46,416 bases of DNA from Apostichopus parvimensis. Lineage: Eukaryota; Echinodermata; Holothuroidea; Aspidochirotida; Stichopodidae. A model generated the notes under the pieces. It was not told where the DNA came from. It ran no database searches and saw only the letters and a program-made list of their open reading frames with translations. Shown here piece by piece: positions 1-13,084 of this stretch; position 1 is the stretch's first letter, and each line of letters begins with the position of its first letter. Where the stretch lies: assembly GCA_000934455.1 (NCBI GenBank), contig KN886080.1, positions 19,204 to 65,619 on the forward strand, given 5' to 3'. The position numbers and the translations under genes were made by a program.

Positions 1-504
1 GACCGGGCAGGAGGGAGTCTAATGACTGGCTCACTGAAGAATGGACCGGGCAAGAGGGAGTCTAATGTCTGGCTCACTGAACTACAGACTGGGCAGGAGG
101 GCTCCTAATGACTGGCTCACTGAACTACTATAACTAGCTACTGGAAACAACAGAACAAAGAGCTCTCATTATAAATTGTAAACTTTCATTGCAACCTCCT
201 CAAAAACACAGACTGGTCAGGTGGGAGTAGAATGACAGACTCAGTGAACTACAGACTGGGCAAGAGGGAGTCTAATGACTGGTTCACTGAACTACTAAAC
301 TAGCTACTGGAAACAACAGAACAAAGATCTCTCATTATAAATTGTAAACATTCATTGCGACCTCTTTGACAACACAGACTGGTCAGGAGGGAGTAGAATG
401 ACAGACTAACTGAACTACAGACTGGGCAAGAGAGAGTCTAATGACAGGCTCACTGAACTACTATAACTAGCTACTGGAAACAACAGAACAAAGAGCTATC
501 ATTA
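1..504. repeat. Higher-order tandem satellite, about 167-bp unit built on a 43-bp subrepeat
   Basis: The word TAGCTACTGGAAACAACAG recurs at 135, 301 and 468, giving a period of 166-167 bases. Inside each unit a shorter subrepeat, beginning GACTGGGCAAGAGGGAGT and ending in TCACTGAACTA, starts at about 1, 43, 87, 211, 254, 377 and 420. So 42-44-bp subunits alternate with a unique block of about 80 bases. The array is cut by the left edge of the window, so its full size is unknown. Confidence 0.9.
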
Positions 505-3500
505 TGAATTTTAATCATTACATGGTTGGACGATGCTCTACTGTTCATTGTTATCATTACGTAACAGCTCTTTTGTTTGTTGACATCATTTATTCATTTG
601 CTGTATGATACTATGCATTTTATACAGTATATAGACCTCAAGGCCTCAGTTATAATTGCATGCAGTAATTAGGCTGATTAATACTCCTAGCAGAGTGAAT
701 CTGCTTGGGAGATAAAGATAAAGATAAAGATATTTATATTTTAATTTGTTTTATTTGTTTGGAGCATACTACGAGTGAAAGATTACAAGTTATCTATGGG
801 GAAGTGGATACTAAGGTTACATCTGTATTAAAAATCATTACTGAATGATAGGTACCCAGCTGGTTAAAAAAAAAAAAAATGAGGTTTGACCACTGCTGTA
901 CAATCAGAAACCATAAGTTCCCTGTCCGTGCTAAAGTTCATTAGTTTGTTTTACTATGGGGCTCAGTTATACTCACTTTGTTGTGTCTGCTCTGTTCTAC
1001 ATAAAGAATGAGTGCTTATAATAAAGGTGTATGCATCGTAATTGTGGGTATGAATTTTAGTTTGAGGAAGAAGTGTGGAGGTGGGTGGGTTACCTCGTAC
1101 TTATTTCTTAGTCATATGTTATTGTAGCCTCTGGCTCTTAGATCAATAATTTGTCCCCTAAAGAGTGCTGAACCCATCCTTGAAGCCAGGCATGGGTCAG
1201 ACATTCCCTGAAAATTGTGGTTGCAGTTGCTGAGAAGGAATACAAAAGGTATTCCTGATATATTTAAAGCAACATGTTATCCCAAAGCATTCAGGTACAC
1301 AAAAAAGAAGAAGAAAAAATGAAAAAGAAGAATAAATAAATAAATCAAGAAAAAGAAAGAAAGCAAAGAAAATAGTCAAACTTTATGTAATATTGCAAAA
1401 TATCACTCAGGTGGTCAGTGGTGACCACTCTGGCCGAAAAACCCAGATGAAAATATGATTTGAAATTAGCCGAAGTGTGACTCTAGAAGAGATAATATAA
1501 CCCCAAAGTGTGACATGTGGAAATCCTCTGAATGAAACAAAGTACATCGCAATGGACTGAGCGTGCATCAAATTGCTCCCAGATAGTACGTGTCACAGAA
1601 ATCGTGCAGCGAAGCCTATTCGAAGTTCGCTCCCCCCGAGCACTTTCAGAAAGTCCCTATCACATCGATTTTCAGGTTTCGAGATGAGCTATTAATGAAA
1701 GGATGAGAGTAGTTCAGGAACCTTTCACATCATCTGAAGGACGGACTGATATGTAGGGTAATCGTTTGAAGGTTATCATCCTCAGTCCCAGTACAGTAGA
1801 AGGCTAGTTGTCCAGAGCTAGTACAGGTATTTTTCAGTGTGTAATAGATATTATCTATATGTAGCTGTAGTATAGCTATCGTGGAGAGACAGCTATCCCA
1901 GCTGTCTGAATGTTAGTTAAGACAGCTTTGTTGTGTTGACGTATTTGTGCATTAGCGTTGAGAACACTCTCAAACGGTTTGTCGTTTAACTCCGGGTTTA
2001 CATTTGATATCAAATTCATGTCAAGAATGAGTGAGTGTATTGTCTCACTGGGAATGATTAGTTAATTTAGTAGAAAAAAAATAATCTTATCAAATTTTTC
2101 TTCTATAAAAAAAAATCTGGGTAGGACCTAAATTATTAGTACAAAAAAGATTGTTTATCCCTATACATTTGATCATGAATTTTTGTCATTTTCACCCAAA
2201 GGCTTGAGTATTAATCTAGCAACCCCTCCATTGTAAAAATTTTGTCGACCGGACAGTTTCTGATAGTGATACAGTAACAACAAGGCCGCTTTCAATCAAT
2301 TTTTTTTGAAATGCTGAACATGTTAAATTAAATTGGAAGTACAATTTGACTTGATAAACTTATGAGATGTTTGTTTTGAAAAGTCTTGAAAATGTTCTCA
2401 AAGTTGTTGTAAAAATCAACTCCAAAGTTGTCTTTACTCAGATACTTTCCAGACTCTATTTTTAATTATTCAATTAAAAGTTATGAAAATAGTTGACTAT
2501 GTCACCTCTTCCCATGAAATTTAAAAATTTGATCTTTTACCTTTCTAACGTAACGTTATATGTAAGTGTTCATTTATGCTTTGAATATTCAGTGTTAAGG
2601 AAATGATTGCCCGTAATTTAAGAAACAAAAAGGAGAAACTTTATATGGTGGTATTAATTGGTTACATTAAAGGGACTTCTGTAAAGCATTGAGCAACCCA
2701 GTTAGGTTGGAATATACTCTTCAAAAAACTTATGTTATTATGTTATTATTATTTAATATAATTACGAAAACAATGGCATGCATAATGTATTAGTGAATAT
2801 GCCGATTTGAGTTATTGATCAGCTAAAAGAAACAAAACAATTTAAGTTTTATCATGTGCGACATTTAAACAAAAACAATGATTTCACACCAAAATTGTCT
2901 AATACTGACTTGTAAGCTGCTTTAAAAACCTGGTGCTGCTTCTTTCTTACCTTGATTGGTAGCAGCCCCATGGGGAGTATGGGCATATTAACCTTTGGTG
3001 ACACATGTCAGTATTTTCCTTAGGATAACCAGATTGCTTTTAAATGGAATCAAAGTCTTTGACACTACTGAAAATTGGAAATTCATAGCGGTATGTATGT
3101 ATTATTGCAGCCCTTCCTCCAGTACGTATTGCTATGCACAATTTTTTTTAACCGATACATGAATATCACAATTGTTGGGAATGAAATTGTCAGAATTGGC
3201 AGAACATTCCAGTCTCAAAAAAAATTGTTAAAATTATTGTTTCTTTTTATTGTTCTTTCATTCTGAAAATAGATTTAAAAGATGCATCCACTTTGCCTGT
3301 TTCGGTTATTTCACAACATGTCAATTTCTCCGTAATGTACAACAACACTAAATTTGCAGAATGACTAATCCTTGCTGAATCTGTATAGCATAGGAGAAAA
3401 TTGAAAAACAAAAAGCCAGATAAAATCTATATTACTTAGTCGAGCTTTATAGAGATGACGGTGTTCTTTGCAGTTCAAACTTTGGTCAGGATGCATCAAG

Positions 3501-4060
3501 AAGCTGATTATTACTGTTACTCCTTCCTAATCTGTCTCCATTCAATTATGGATTTCATCTAACCTCCAAAACTTGATACTACTTTTTTCACTGCATCTCT
3601 CCCCACCCACCTTCTCCTCCTCCGCCCCTCCACTCCACCTCTTTGCCTCTCGGCCATTCCACCTCCCCAACTCACATTGAACTTCTATCTACATGACCCT
3701 TCCTTTTCCTATCCCATTTCCCATCAAAGCATTCTGAGGTCTTTCAGTTCATTTCTTGTATGATTGATTGTGTGTCTTTAGCTGTAAATTGTGTGTGGGT
3801 CAGGTTTTAATTTCTGTCAATCTAACGAAACCAGAATTCTGAGTAAATAAAGTAACACTATAGTACATAAAAAGTACGAGACAAACTCAGCCTCCATGAT
3901 GTTTTTTCTTCCAAATGAACTTGAGGTAGTCAGTAATTCTTTTTGCTCTGCCCCCTCCTTCTCCATCCTACACCCTCTCTCCCCCCAAGAAAAAGACTCA
4001 CATTTCTGGTAATAAAAAACATATCTTACGTGGATCTTACCAAGCTAAAAGAAACTAGGG

Positions 4061-4156
4061 TGTGACACTGGGTGTATTATGACGTGTGTGACCCTGGGTA
4101 TATTATGACTTGTGTGACACTGGGTAGATTATGACTTGTGTGTGACACTGGGTATG
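4061..4156. repeat. Short tandem repeat, 26-28 bp period, four copies
   Basis: TGTGACACTGGGT or a close variant begins at about 4061, 4087, 4113 and 4141. Each is followed by a TATTATGACTTG-type spacer, except the last, where the array ends. Copies differ by a few substitutions and one dinucleotide gain. Confidence 0.85.
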
Positions 4157-5896
4157 TGGCTTGGTGCTGATATGCAAATGAGTTTAGTGCTCGTGCTCAT
4201 TGATTGACATTTGATTTGATGTGAAATATTGGATGTACTCAGAAAATGTGTCTAGTGTCTACAAGGTTTCTTTTGCTTCATCACTTGAAAGGAATTGCCA
4301 GACGATTGTTAATATTAGTCTTCTGTTCTGTAGAAATACCTCAAAAGAATAATTACAAAAGAAAACAAAATTGTAACCGGATTTGAAGTATTCAATTAAT
4401 CCAACTGTGTTGGAACATGGAATTATTATCCTCTCTCATGGGTACATTTTTATATGTCTATTGTTCGAGTACAATCGAGGTATTGTTTCATCTGTCATTG
4501 TCTAATTGCTTTTCCTTTCATCATTTGCATTTTTTTTTTTTCTTGGATATTTACAATAGCGTCCTAAGAGCTGCTGTTTTAGTTTTCAATTTGGAATGCA
4601 ATCAAATCCTCCAACTTGTAAATCAATCCTTTCCTTTTTAAAAATTTGCAAATTGAATCAGGCGGTAGCCTATTGAGTTGTTGTTTTGATAGAAATCCGT
4701 GACAGAGTGCACATAACTGTGTCAATGTGACACTTGACACACGTTACACCATCTCCGTGACGAGGTCCCCCTCCCATGGTCCGTAATTAGAAGTTAGGGT
4801 TGCGGAGGTACCCCTCTCGGTAGGAGTTGTGTATCTAAGCCCCGTAGGATGTCTACGCCCGTCCATGGTCAACCGTCAATCAAACCTGCATGTAAACTGT
4901 CAACGCAGAATGGTGTGAATTTGTCACAACAACATTCCTTTGGGATCTAGGGGAGGCTAGCCCGTACAGCATACACATGTAGTACAGTAGTATGTGTGTG
5001 TATAGAGCTCTTACAGTGTGTACAGTCAAGTGTACTGAGCACTGCAGTACAACATAGTTATAATAATAATACATAACCAGTGTCATGACTGTAGTCCAGC
5101 ACACACAGGTTCCCGCACTTGTTTAAAGGGTCATTGTGTGGCTGTTATTTTATGCATACTATTGTAGGGTTTCATACTTTGTTGTAGAGTAAAATGTATA
5201 GTGTTGTTACATACTATTGTAGAATAGTATGCTATTACAAACAGTTTGTAATGTTAAAGGTATCAGGTTTTCCATCGCAAAATTCCTCGACATTGCATTC
5301 ACACTCCGTTTTTTGGGTCCAGTTTTTTCATGAATAAATGCTAGATCCTAAAGGCTATTCATATAATTGTGTTTATCTGTAGTGACCTTGAGTTTGAATA
5401 TTAATAACTAAGATCAATGAAGAATTAGCGATAAAATCAAGAGCACCGATATAGTAATGTTTACTGTTCAAATATGTTTTTTGTTTTATGAACAGTTCAA
5501 AATGGTGTCCTTGCCATTTTGAAGTTGGCAATGTGATTTAAAATTCACTTTGTGCTTTTCTTGAGCTTCTTCCTAAACGTGAATATTCATGTATGAATAT
5601 CCAGGCTCATATCAAGTAGTTCAAAACCCATATTTTGATTCTAATAATAAATCTTACAATCTGTAGTAACTTTAGTCTTAAGTATCTTAAGTAGTATGAT
5701 AAATAAGACTGCCACACAATAACAAGATTCCCTAATAATATTTCATATTACCACATATTTTATTGAATAATTCTCAAAAGTGATATATGCCCTTTGGAAG
5801 CAGAAACTCTAGCTTGTATTTTCTGTAATGAAAATAAAATTCTCGTTAACAGAGTCATGCATTATCAGGCATTCATATATTGATATTCAGATTGAA

Positions 5897-5914
5897 TTAT
5901 ATATATATATATAT
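5897..5914. repeat. (AT)n microsatellite
   Basis: A run of alternating TA dinucleotides in an AT-rich stretch. Nothing else is notable. Confidence 0.9.
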
Positions 5915-7430
5915 GCAAATATCCACCAAATAAGACTAACCAATCACGTTAGAATGAGTATTACCGACAAATTTCTACTTTATACATAATATTTGATCCA
6001 GCGTTTCATCTTTATGATTCCCAGAAATGCTCACTATATTATTGTTGCATGAATTGCAAAGTTTATGTGTTCATACAATGAAAGAATTAAAAAAAAAAAT
6101 TGTCACAACTTTTGTTTTCATCTCAAAAAACCGCCCCAGGATCTAACAGAAGTGAATTGTGGCCTCAAAGAATAATCCCCTATCCACACTGAATTCATGA
6201 ATTCTATATTCATGCATAGATATTCCACCCACAAGAAAATGGATATTTGCTATATGAAAAAAACAACGTCCGATTAACAATGATATTACCCAATTCAGAT
6301 AATACGCTGTGCGGTTTGCCTAACACCACCACTCTCTTTATTATATTTAATCATTGTGGTTAATTCTAACAATTCTTTTAATAAAAAAAAAGGTGAGAAA
6401 CAGACAAACAGGAAATGGTGAAAATCGGCAAATTTTGCAGAATTGATGATAGAAAAGAGTCAACAACTTTATTAAGCTCAGACAGTCTCTCTGAGAAGCT
6501 GAATACCAGGAATTTATGAATACTAATGTTTTGATAATTCACAGCAGCGAGGACTATCGTTCATTAAACTGTCATGCGAATTTATTGCAACATCTACATT
6601 TCATATCTCAAGTTTTGAGAAGCATTAGCATATCTCGTTGGGCAATGCAGATTGGTTTCACCGTTCAGTGTTCGGTAGTGCCATTTAAAACGGGCTTAGG
6701 GGAAGTTGTGTCATATTTTGCGGTGTCAAACAGCAGATGGAGAGATGTGTGCACAAAGCCAGAAACATTTGCAACAAAAGTGATCGTGGTTTGCATCAGT
6801 ACATTTGACTTCAGAAGACTGGCTGATTTTTAAAAAAAAATATTTTTATGAATTTTTGTCAGAGTGTTTGAAGCTCTTAATAGTTCTCTCCTTTAGGTTC
6901 GGGACCCTCCAACTTGTTTTCACCACACACAGGGGGAGTGTTCAAATCCGATGACATTAAACCCACAAAGAGAGGAATGCTGTAAAGGGTGGCAGTGAAA
7001 TGCCTGTTGGAATATTAACATATATGAGTGTGACCATTGTTTGGCCTGCTTTGCATATCTCGATGACAGACTTGATTGAGAGAACTCTGGATTTAAACTT
7101 CTAAATGGTATTTTCATGGAATGAACAGGCACATAGGTGGTGAAGTGATATGTGGTGGTGGTGATGGAGGGTGGTGGAGGTAGGGACATAGGTGGTGAAG
7201 TGAAAGTCGATCAGTGGTTGGGTATGCTTTGGTAAATAGAATGAGGTGCATTTTTTGAATGGAGAGAGCATCGTCCCTTGTAATCACACAAAAGTGATAT
7301 TGTTTTTGGGGTGGGGTGGGGGGTTTACTTGCTAGTTTACCATTATTTCCATGAAGAAAACTGAACTAGGAGGGTTGGGGTATCTTATTGCAGTTTGAGT
7401 ACTACTTTGCAAGATAGAAGATGAAATTGC

Positions 7431-7538
7431 AAGTACTACATCGTAAATTTGTAAGATTGTTGAAAATATGAAATCCATGGCCAAAGTACTACATCGTAAA
7501 TTTGTAAGATTGTTGAAAATTGAAATCCATGGCCAAAG
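7431..7538. repeat. Tandem duplication of a 53-bp segment
   Basis: AAGTACTACATCGTAAATTT starts at 7431 and again at 7484. Both copies run through TGAAATCCATGGCCAAAGT with a two-base length difference near their middle, which indicates a fairly recent local duplication. Confidence 0.9.
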
Positions 7539-8305
7539 TGCAGCAAGCTACTCTGAGTGACTGGTACTGTTGCCTAAGAAATTGAAGAAGAGGGAAACAA
7601 ACAGTTTGCCTTTGACAAAAAAACAATTTGTTTATTTAGAAGTTAAGTTAAGTACTGTGTGATCTTTAGTTATTTAAGTGGACCCTTGGTATGTACACAG
7701 TTTGCTTTCATCTCCAGATGGAAATGTCCAACTAGCATGCATGTAAATGCAATCTGCAATATGCTACAAGTCCCTGGTGCTGCAAGAATATTCCTTCCAA
7801 ATTATTTAGGCTCGGTTGTTTTACATGTCTGACCTTTTGAGCTTTCTCCAGTTAACCCTTCTGCACAATAGCTGACTATCACAGGTATGAACACATGATG
7901 TGGATAAAGTGTTCTCCCTGTGGACTACAAAACTCTTAGCCACTGCAAACCAATACTTCCTTCCTCAATGTGAAACTAAAATCCCTGTATACACAGTTTA
8001 TTATATATGGGTTTCATGGAACATGGATGTATGTACGTAGGGATCCAATAAAAGCATTCTCAAGTTTTCATTAATATGTAGTCTTAAGGTATACACACTT
8101 AATTGGGAGACAGATTATATGGAAATGAAAGATGATATTCAATTTAAAGGGAATGTAGTTCGGAAGTAAAATTTGTTTTTGAAATATATTGGGTAAATAA
8201 TCTAAGCATCCGGACAAAACTTTCCTATGTTCATGCTGTTCTTGAGATTTGTTCATTTATTGCTCTTACATTGTGTATCAAATGTGATGGTTATGAATGT
8301 ACAGA

Positions 8306-8330
8306 GGGGGGGGGGGGGGGGGGGGGGGGG
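8306..8330 (+). repeat. Poly-G tract of 25
   Basis: Uninterrupted G homopolymer. Such length is unusual and its exact count is unreliable in most assemblies. Confidence 0.85.
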
Positions 8331-9741
8331 ACTGATCTAAAGCCTTCTCTCTTCGATCTGTGTTCAGAGTGTTTTATTTACAAGGCAGGTGTGTAATTGT
8401 TGCACCCATTCCTGCTCCTAACATTGTCGTTTAACATCCACGGGGGTCCCACGGTGACGAGAATTGTTATGTATCCTTATTGGTATAGAGTAGTCTTTGT
8501 CCTGTGTCAATGTCTTAAAGTCCCAAATCAGCCATCTCATTCTTACTCTTACAAAAACACTTACTACAAATGCTTTCATTTTTTTGTCACCACAAATGTT
8601 CTGGCAGCCAAGAAATCCTGTCTGAGGCTCTACTTTCTACCTGAATGGCTCTCTCCTGTTGTAATCGAACATCTAACTTCTGGGACTTGAAAATTGTTGT
8701 GGTCGTCCGTCCTTTGGGGTTACAAATAATGTCCTGCCAACTTCACTTTCAGGAGAAGTTTTCAGGTACAAGTTTGAAAAGGTGAACAAGATGGGGAAAA
8801 AAAAATACGGGAGAAAAACTTGGGGTTGTTGAAAGGGTTCTAAAATGAAGCGAATTACTCAAATCGAGAACCAGATGATTAAAGAGGAATGATTTGGAAA
8901 AGGAGTAAACTGTTTTCAAATTCTAATGGATTGAATATCGGTCTTGGTGGGAGTGATGAGTGTATATCCCTTCCTACAGCCATGTGTTTACCCGAGAAGT
9001 TATACTTCCATGAATGCACGATATGGTAATTCTAAAAGTTGAAGAATAGTACTTGCTTTTAAAAAATGGGTCTGTTTTTTGAATGATATTTGAATTGGAA
9101 TTTGAATGGAGACTTCCAGATATGCCAGCTTTAGTTTGAAATGTTTTATTTAGCGTAACAAAATCGCTACGCATGCTTACGGTAGTTTCTAAACTCTTCA
9201 AGAAACTTATTAATATTGTTTAGTGAGTCTTGGAGTATATCCATGGTAATGGTAATCATAGGTAACGCACAGTTGAATGTGGCAGTCTTTAAGTTTAGTG
9301 GCACCAAAGTATTGCATCTTTTGGCTACACTTTGTAAGTCGTTCAATTAAAAAGTCCCATTTTCTCTAATGATACAAAAAACCATCTGCTAATTGTGATG
9401 CGAAAATTTGCTGGCGAATTTTGAGATGTACTCTTGTGCTGTGTGTCAGATGTATTATATTGTAAACAATTATACCATTGCAGTATTTACAATAATAACA
9501 AACCATTTCCATATTTGCTGCGTGTTGGTGGCATGGTCATGAAAAGTAACATATTTTTTGTTTTACAGAGTTATGGACTGTTTATTATACCACTATGGGG
9601 GCCATCTTCAACAGAGTTGTTGTTAAATATTATATGCCAAAAAAAAAGAAGAAATTCCTAGGATGGAATTTTTGTTGTTTTTTTGTTGAAAGTGTTAAAA
9701 ATATTTACAGGTGGCAAGGTTGGCTTGAGGGGGTACAACGG

Positions 9742-9758
9742 TGACCTTTCGGTGACCT
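9742..9758 (-). promoter_or_regulatory. Perfect DR5-type nuclear receptor half-site pair
   Basis: On the + strand it reads TGACCT, five bases TTCGG, then TGACCT. On the minus strand this is AGGTCA-N5-AGGTCA, the arrangement classically bound by retinoic acid receptor/RXR heterodimers. Both half-sites are exact. Function is inferred only from the motif, and chance occurrence in a long intron is possible. Confidence 0.4.
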
Positions 9759-10405
9759 TTGGAGGTGGTTAGGTTAAGTGAATGACTCCATAAAGTCATC
9801 AAAGCACAACAGATGGTGACTTCATGTTCTCCTACTAAACTTGCACCTGTTGGTCCCTAGCTCATAAATCCCATTGTCAAAGTATGGTGTTGTTTTGTTG
9901 ACAAGGATGGAAGATGGTAAAACATCAATGGCAGGCAATGTCTGTCTAGGTCTGCTCCTGGGGTTTATTTTTTTTTTATCTGCTGTTTTATTTGGAACAG
10001 TAATGCAAACACGGAGTCCAACAACAATTAAAATGTGGGACAACACCAACAAATACTGCGACTTTTTCCATGGTGGTGGTTCTACGAGAAATTTGTAGAC
10101 CGAGTTTGCGTGTACGATTATTTCAAAAAAAAAAAACAAAAAAAATACAGAAACTGGTACAAACATTTTGCTTCTCAGATTGATTAAATATGAAAAAGAC
10201 TTGAGGGTGAAATGCAGGAATGAGAGGAAGTGAGTCACGACCCCTGGAAGTGGCAGGTCATGGTGAGAAACCGAGCAATGTCAAAAGTTGTTAGTTCACG
10301 AGATTGGTAGTTTAGCGTCATGCAGAACACAAGAGTGTAAAGCATGGGAACGGAAGAATTAACATTGTTAAAAACTCAAACCAGTGAGAAGTGGAATTGT
10401 TTCCT

Positions 10406-10775
10406 TTAAAGGGGTGTGAAGACTGGCGCAAAAAGAAACGTCTAATGCCGGTAATCTGACCTAGTTTTGAATGAGGTGTAACAGAAGTGTTAGACACCAC
10501 CATCGATCCCAGAAAATACACACACAGCTTGCTACCTTCAGTAATTAGACACTAGTGTACAGTCAGTACATACAGCTACGGTCAATACCCACAGCATAGT
10601 GTACAAACGATACAGTGATGGACATCTCAGGTCCAGCTAAAGATAACAAGGTATCACATTTCATTACTGTCTGCATTTTGTAGCAACAATCAGAAAACTT
10701 CACTTGCAAGCAACGGAAAGTTAACTTTTTCAGAGCTCGGCATGTAGTTTGGGGCCAGTCTTCAATGCCTTTTAA
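10406..10775 (+). mobile_element. piggyBac-like MITE, copy 1, with TTAA target duplication
   Basis: A non-autonomous DNA transposon of 370 bases including the TTAA at both ends (10406-10409 and 10772-10775). The left terminus reads GGGGTGTGAAGACTGGCGC and the reverse complement of the right terminus reads AAGGCATTGAAGACTGGCCC, so the two ends form imperfect terminal inverted repeats sharing TTGAAGACTGG/GTGAAGACTGG cores. The TTAA flank is the hallmark of the piggyBac superfamily. No transposase frame is present. A second copy in the same orientation lies at 29972-30343, and the two align over their full length with scattered substitutions and small indels. Confidence 0.8.
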
Positions 10776-12649
10776 CTGCATTGTGATCTGTCTGGTTCAC
10801 TTCTGGTTGGGATGTTCACAAGCAAAACGCTTACAAAGTTTGCTCATGACATGCATTGTGTGGGAAGTTATGGTGTGGGATGTTTATGTTGTTTTGAAGA
10901 GTAGTGGGGCTGGTATAACTATTGGTATATGTTCTGTACAGAATTTGTGTATTATTTCATTTCATATTTTTTTCCACTAGTAGAGTTTCAATTCTACTCT
11001 CAGCTGCTAGCCTGCGACTTGTTTCATTTTGTTCTGAGATTGTATTGGATTCGATAGGCTGTTCTCGATTTCAAATTTGTCAAGAGAGTTAAAAATAATG
11101 ATCCATTTTAAGGTTTTGGGTGAAGTTATTGCAGAAAATGTGAAATCCTTATGTCTCCGAACTATTAAAAAAAAAAAAAAAATTTTTGAAAATGAATAAA
11201 ATAATGTAAAGCAAAAAGAAGTTAGGTGGATGAGGATAGTGCATCAGTAGTCTGGAGACAGGTAAGTGTCGTCGCTCATATATCCCCAAACCGGCTAAAT
11301 TTAACACCAGGATATCAAGTGTCCCCTTGCCTTGTGCATCTAACACATATTACAGTGGTTGTTTATTTGAAAGACATGTACGTTCAGGAAATACCCGGAT
11401 CTATTTTCGTCAAAACTTATTTTTGGATCTCGTCCAAATCGAGTTGTTTTCTTCGAGGCCATCTTCGGAAGATGATTCTATTCTCTTAAGTCAAGCATTT
11501 CACCTTCTATTTTTATGTGCCATTCGATTTTGACATTGTCAGATATCAGCCAGAATTAGGGCACTCATGTTTAATGCAGCTCTTGACATATGAAACAGCT
11601 ATTTCTTGCAACTTAGCTTATTTTTTTGTGACTTCCTTTTACGACCGCGAGTAATTGAATGTGACTTGGGCTTCATGCGATCTGCCTCCCACACACAGAA
11701 GGCAAAGAGAGAGAAAAGAAAAATTCTCACTGCTGCTGGTCCGTTTTAAACTATTAGGTATTATATTTCTCGAAGAAGCTCATATACAGTGTCGTCTATA
11801 CATGTTGTAGTGGGTGAACTTTTCGTTTGTATCTTTGGTTATCGCTGGCAATTCATGACAAAACACAAATAGAACTTCCTTAAAGTCAGGTTTTGAACTC
11901 CGAACAGGGTAAAGTCATAATAGCGAACAATTAACGTTCAAATCTTAAAAATTGTTTTTTCGGTCCGGACGATTTTTTAAATGGGCATCAGTCACTTGCA
12001 ACTTTAATAGTGCAATTAGAAATTCTATCAAAATTTCCAGGCTTTCTCCAACATCTTGAAAATTTAAAGTCAAATCTGGATGCTCTACACAATCTCTGTT
12101 TTTGGTACTATTGTGTCCTGAATAACACACAGTCATGATTGATATTCTTTCTCACCAAAATTTTAGTCCATTCATGGAGATCAGGCTATTAAAACTTCAG
12201 ACCAAATCATTGTCGTCCTGTCAAAGCAATCCCACCAAAACATTAGTTGGACACATGCCCGGGCAGATGTATTGAACTTTCAGATGACAACTTCACGTTG
12301 AGGCTGTATGCAGGGGCACATATTTTACGTAGTATTTTACATAGTTTACGTAGCACCATTACCTTATGTCTGTCGCCCTAAAACTCTCCCCACAGCAGAG
12401 AAAACTGTTAGACGGATACACTAAGCAAAATACCCCAGGAGTCACCAATCGCTTCTCTGGCAGTAAATTCTATGACCGTATCGAGTCCAGCCAAAATTTT
12501 CACAGGGTGGGCTACTTTTTTTTTCAAAATGCCTGTTATATATGTAGGTCAAAACATTTTCTCGCCCATTGAATTGTTGCTTTCATGGGGCACCGATGTT
12601 TTGTTGTAAATTTTTCATTTGCTGACATTTTTGGCAAAAATGTACTTTC

Positions 12650-13084
12650 CCAAGTTTGTGTGACTGTTTACTACACAATAGTACCAAAGACAATCGTAGA
12701 GTTGGAGATCGGTTTAATCATTCATGTAATACGTTTTGTGCTCATCATCTGGAACAGCCTGTGTACCTGTCGCAACTTCTCTTGCCATATATTCCAACCC
12801 GCACACTTCGTTCGTCCAACAAACTGTATTTAACTGTTCCTAAACCACGCTCGAAGACATATGGTTACAGAAGCTTCGAATACTCTGGCTCTTATCTCTG
12901 GAACAATTTACCAGATCACATTCGAACATGCTCTAAACTTTCTACATTCAAAAGTCTACTTAAGACCCATCTTTTCACTTGTTCTTTTGTAAATTAATCT
13001 GTTTTCTTTGTAAAGCGCCTTGAGCAGTGACTTTTGTCTACTGATTTGGCTCTATATAAGTCTCATTTATTATATTATTATTAT
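12650..13084 (+). mobile_element. 3' end of a CR1/L2-type non-LTR retrotransposon (LINE), 5'-truncated
   Basis: The frame 12656-12997 encodes the C-terminal tail of a LINE ORF2. It shows LLLPYIPTRTLRSSNKLYLT, then VPKPRSKTYGYRSF, then YLWNNLPDHIR and TFKSLLKTHLF, the standard downstream-of-RT signature in Jockey/CR1/L2-like elements. The stop at 12995-12997 is followed by a short 3' untranslated region containing AAAGCGCCTTGAGCA and CTATATAAG, and the element ends in an ATT-rich microsatellite tail (13066-13084). The reverse transcriptase and endonuclease domains are missing, as expected from 5' truncation during insertion. The left border is approximate. Confidence 0.8.

Noticed and set aside
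1-504. CRISPR-like array
   Set aside because: Repeats are direct tandem satellite units with conserved interior sequence, not identical repeats with unique spacers, and the genome is animal.
6516-6833. 105-codon + strand frame
   Set aside because: No domain recognised, and it is not linked to the receptor reading frame.
9822-10238. 138-codon minus-strand frame with a hydrophobic segment, overlapping an open + strand frame of 74 codons
   Set aside because: No recognisable domain, and a poly-T/A stretch creates the hydrophobic run. No supporting splice or start context. Likely chance.
12050-12136. Inverted match (ACAATAGTACCAAA) between 12101-12116 and the LINE fragment at 12672, suggesting an inverted LINE piece
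   Set aside because: The exact match is about 15 bases and the surrounding similarity is too weak to exclude chance.
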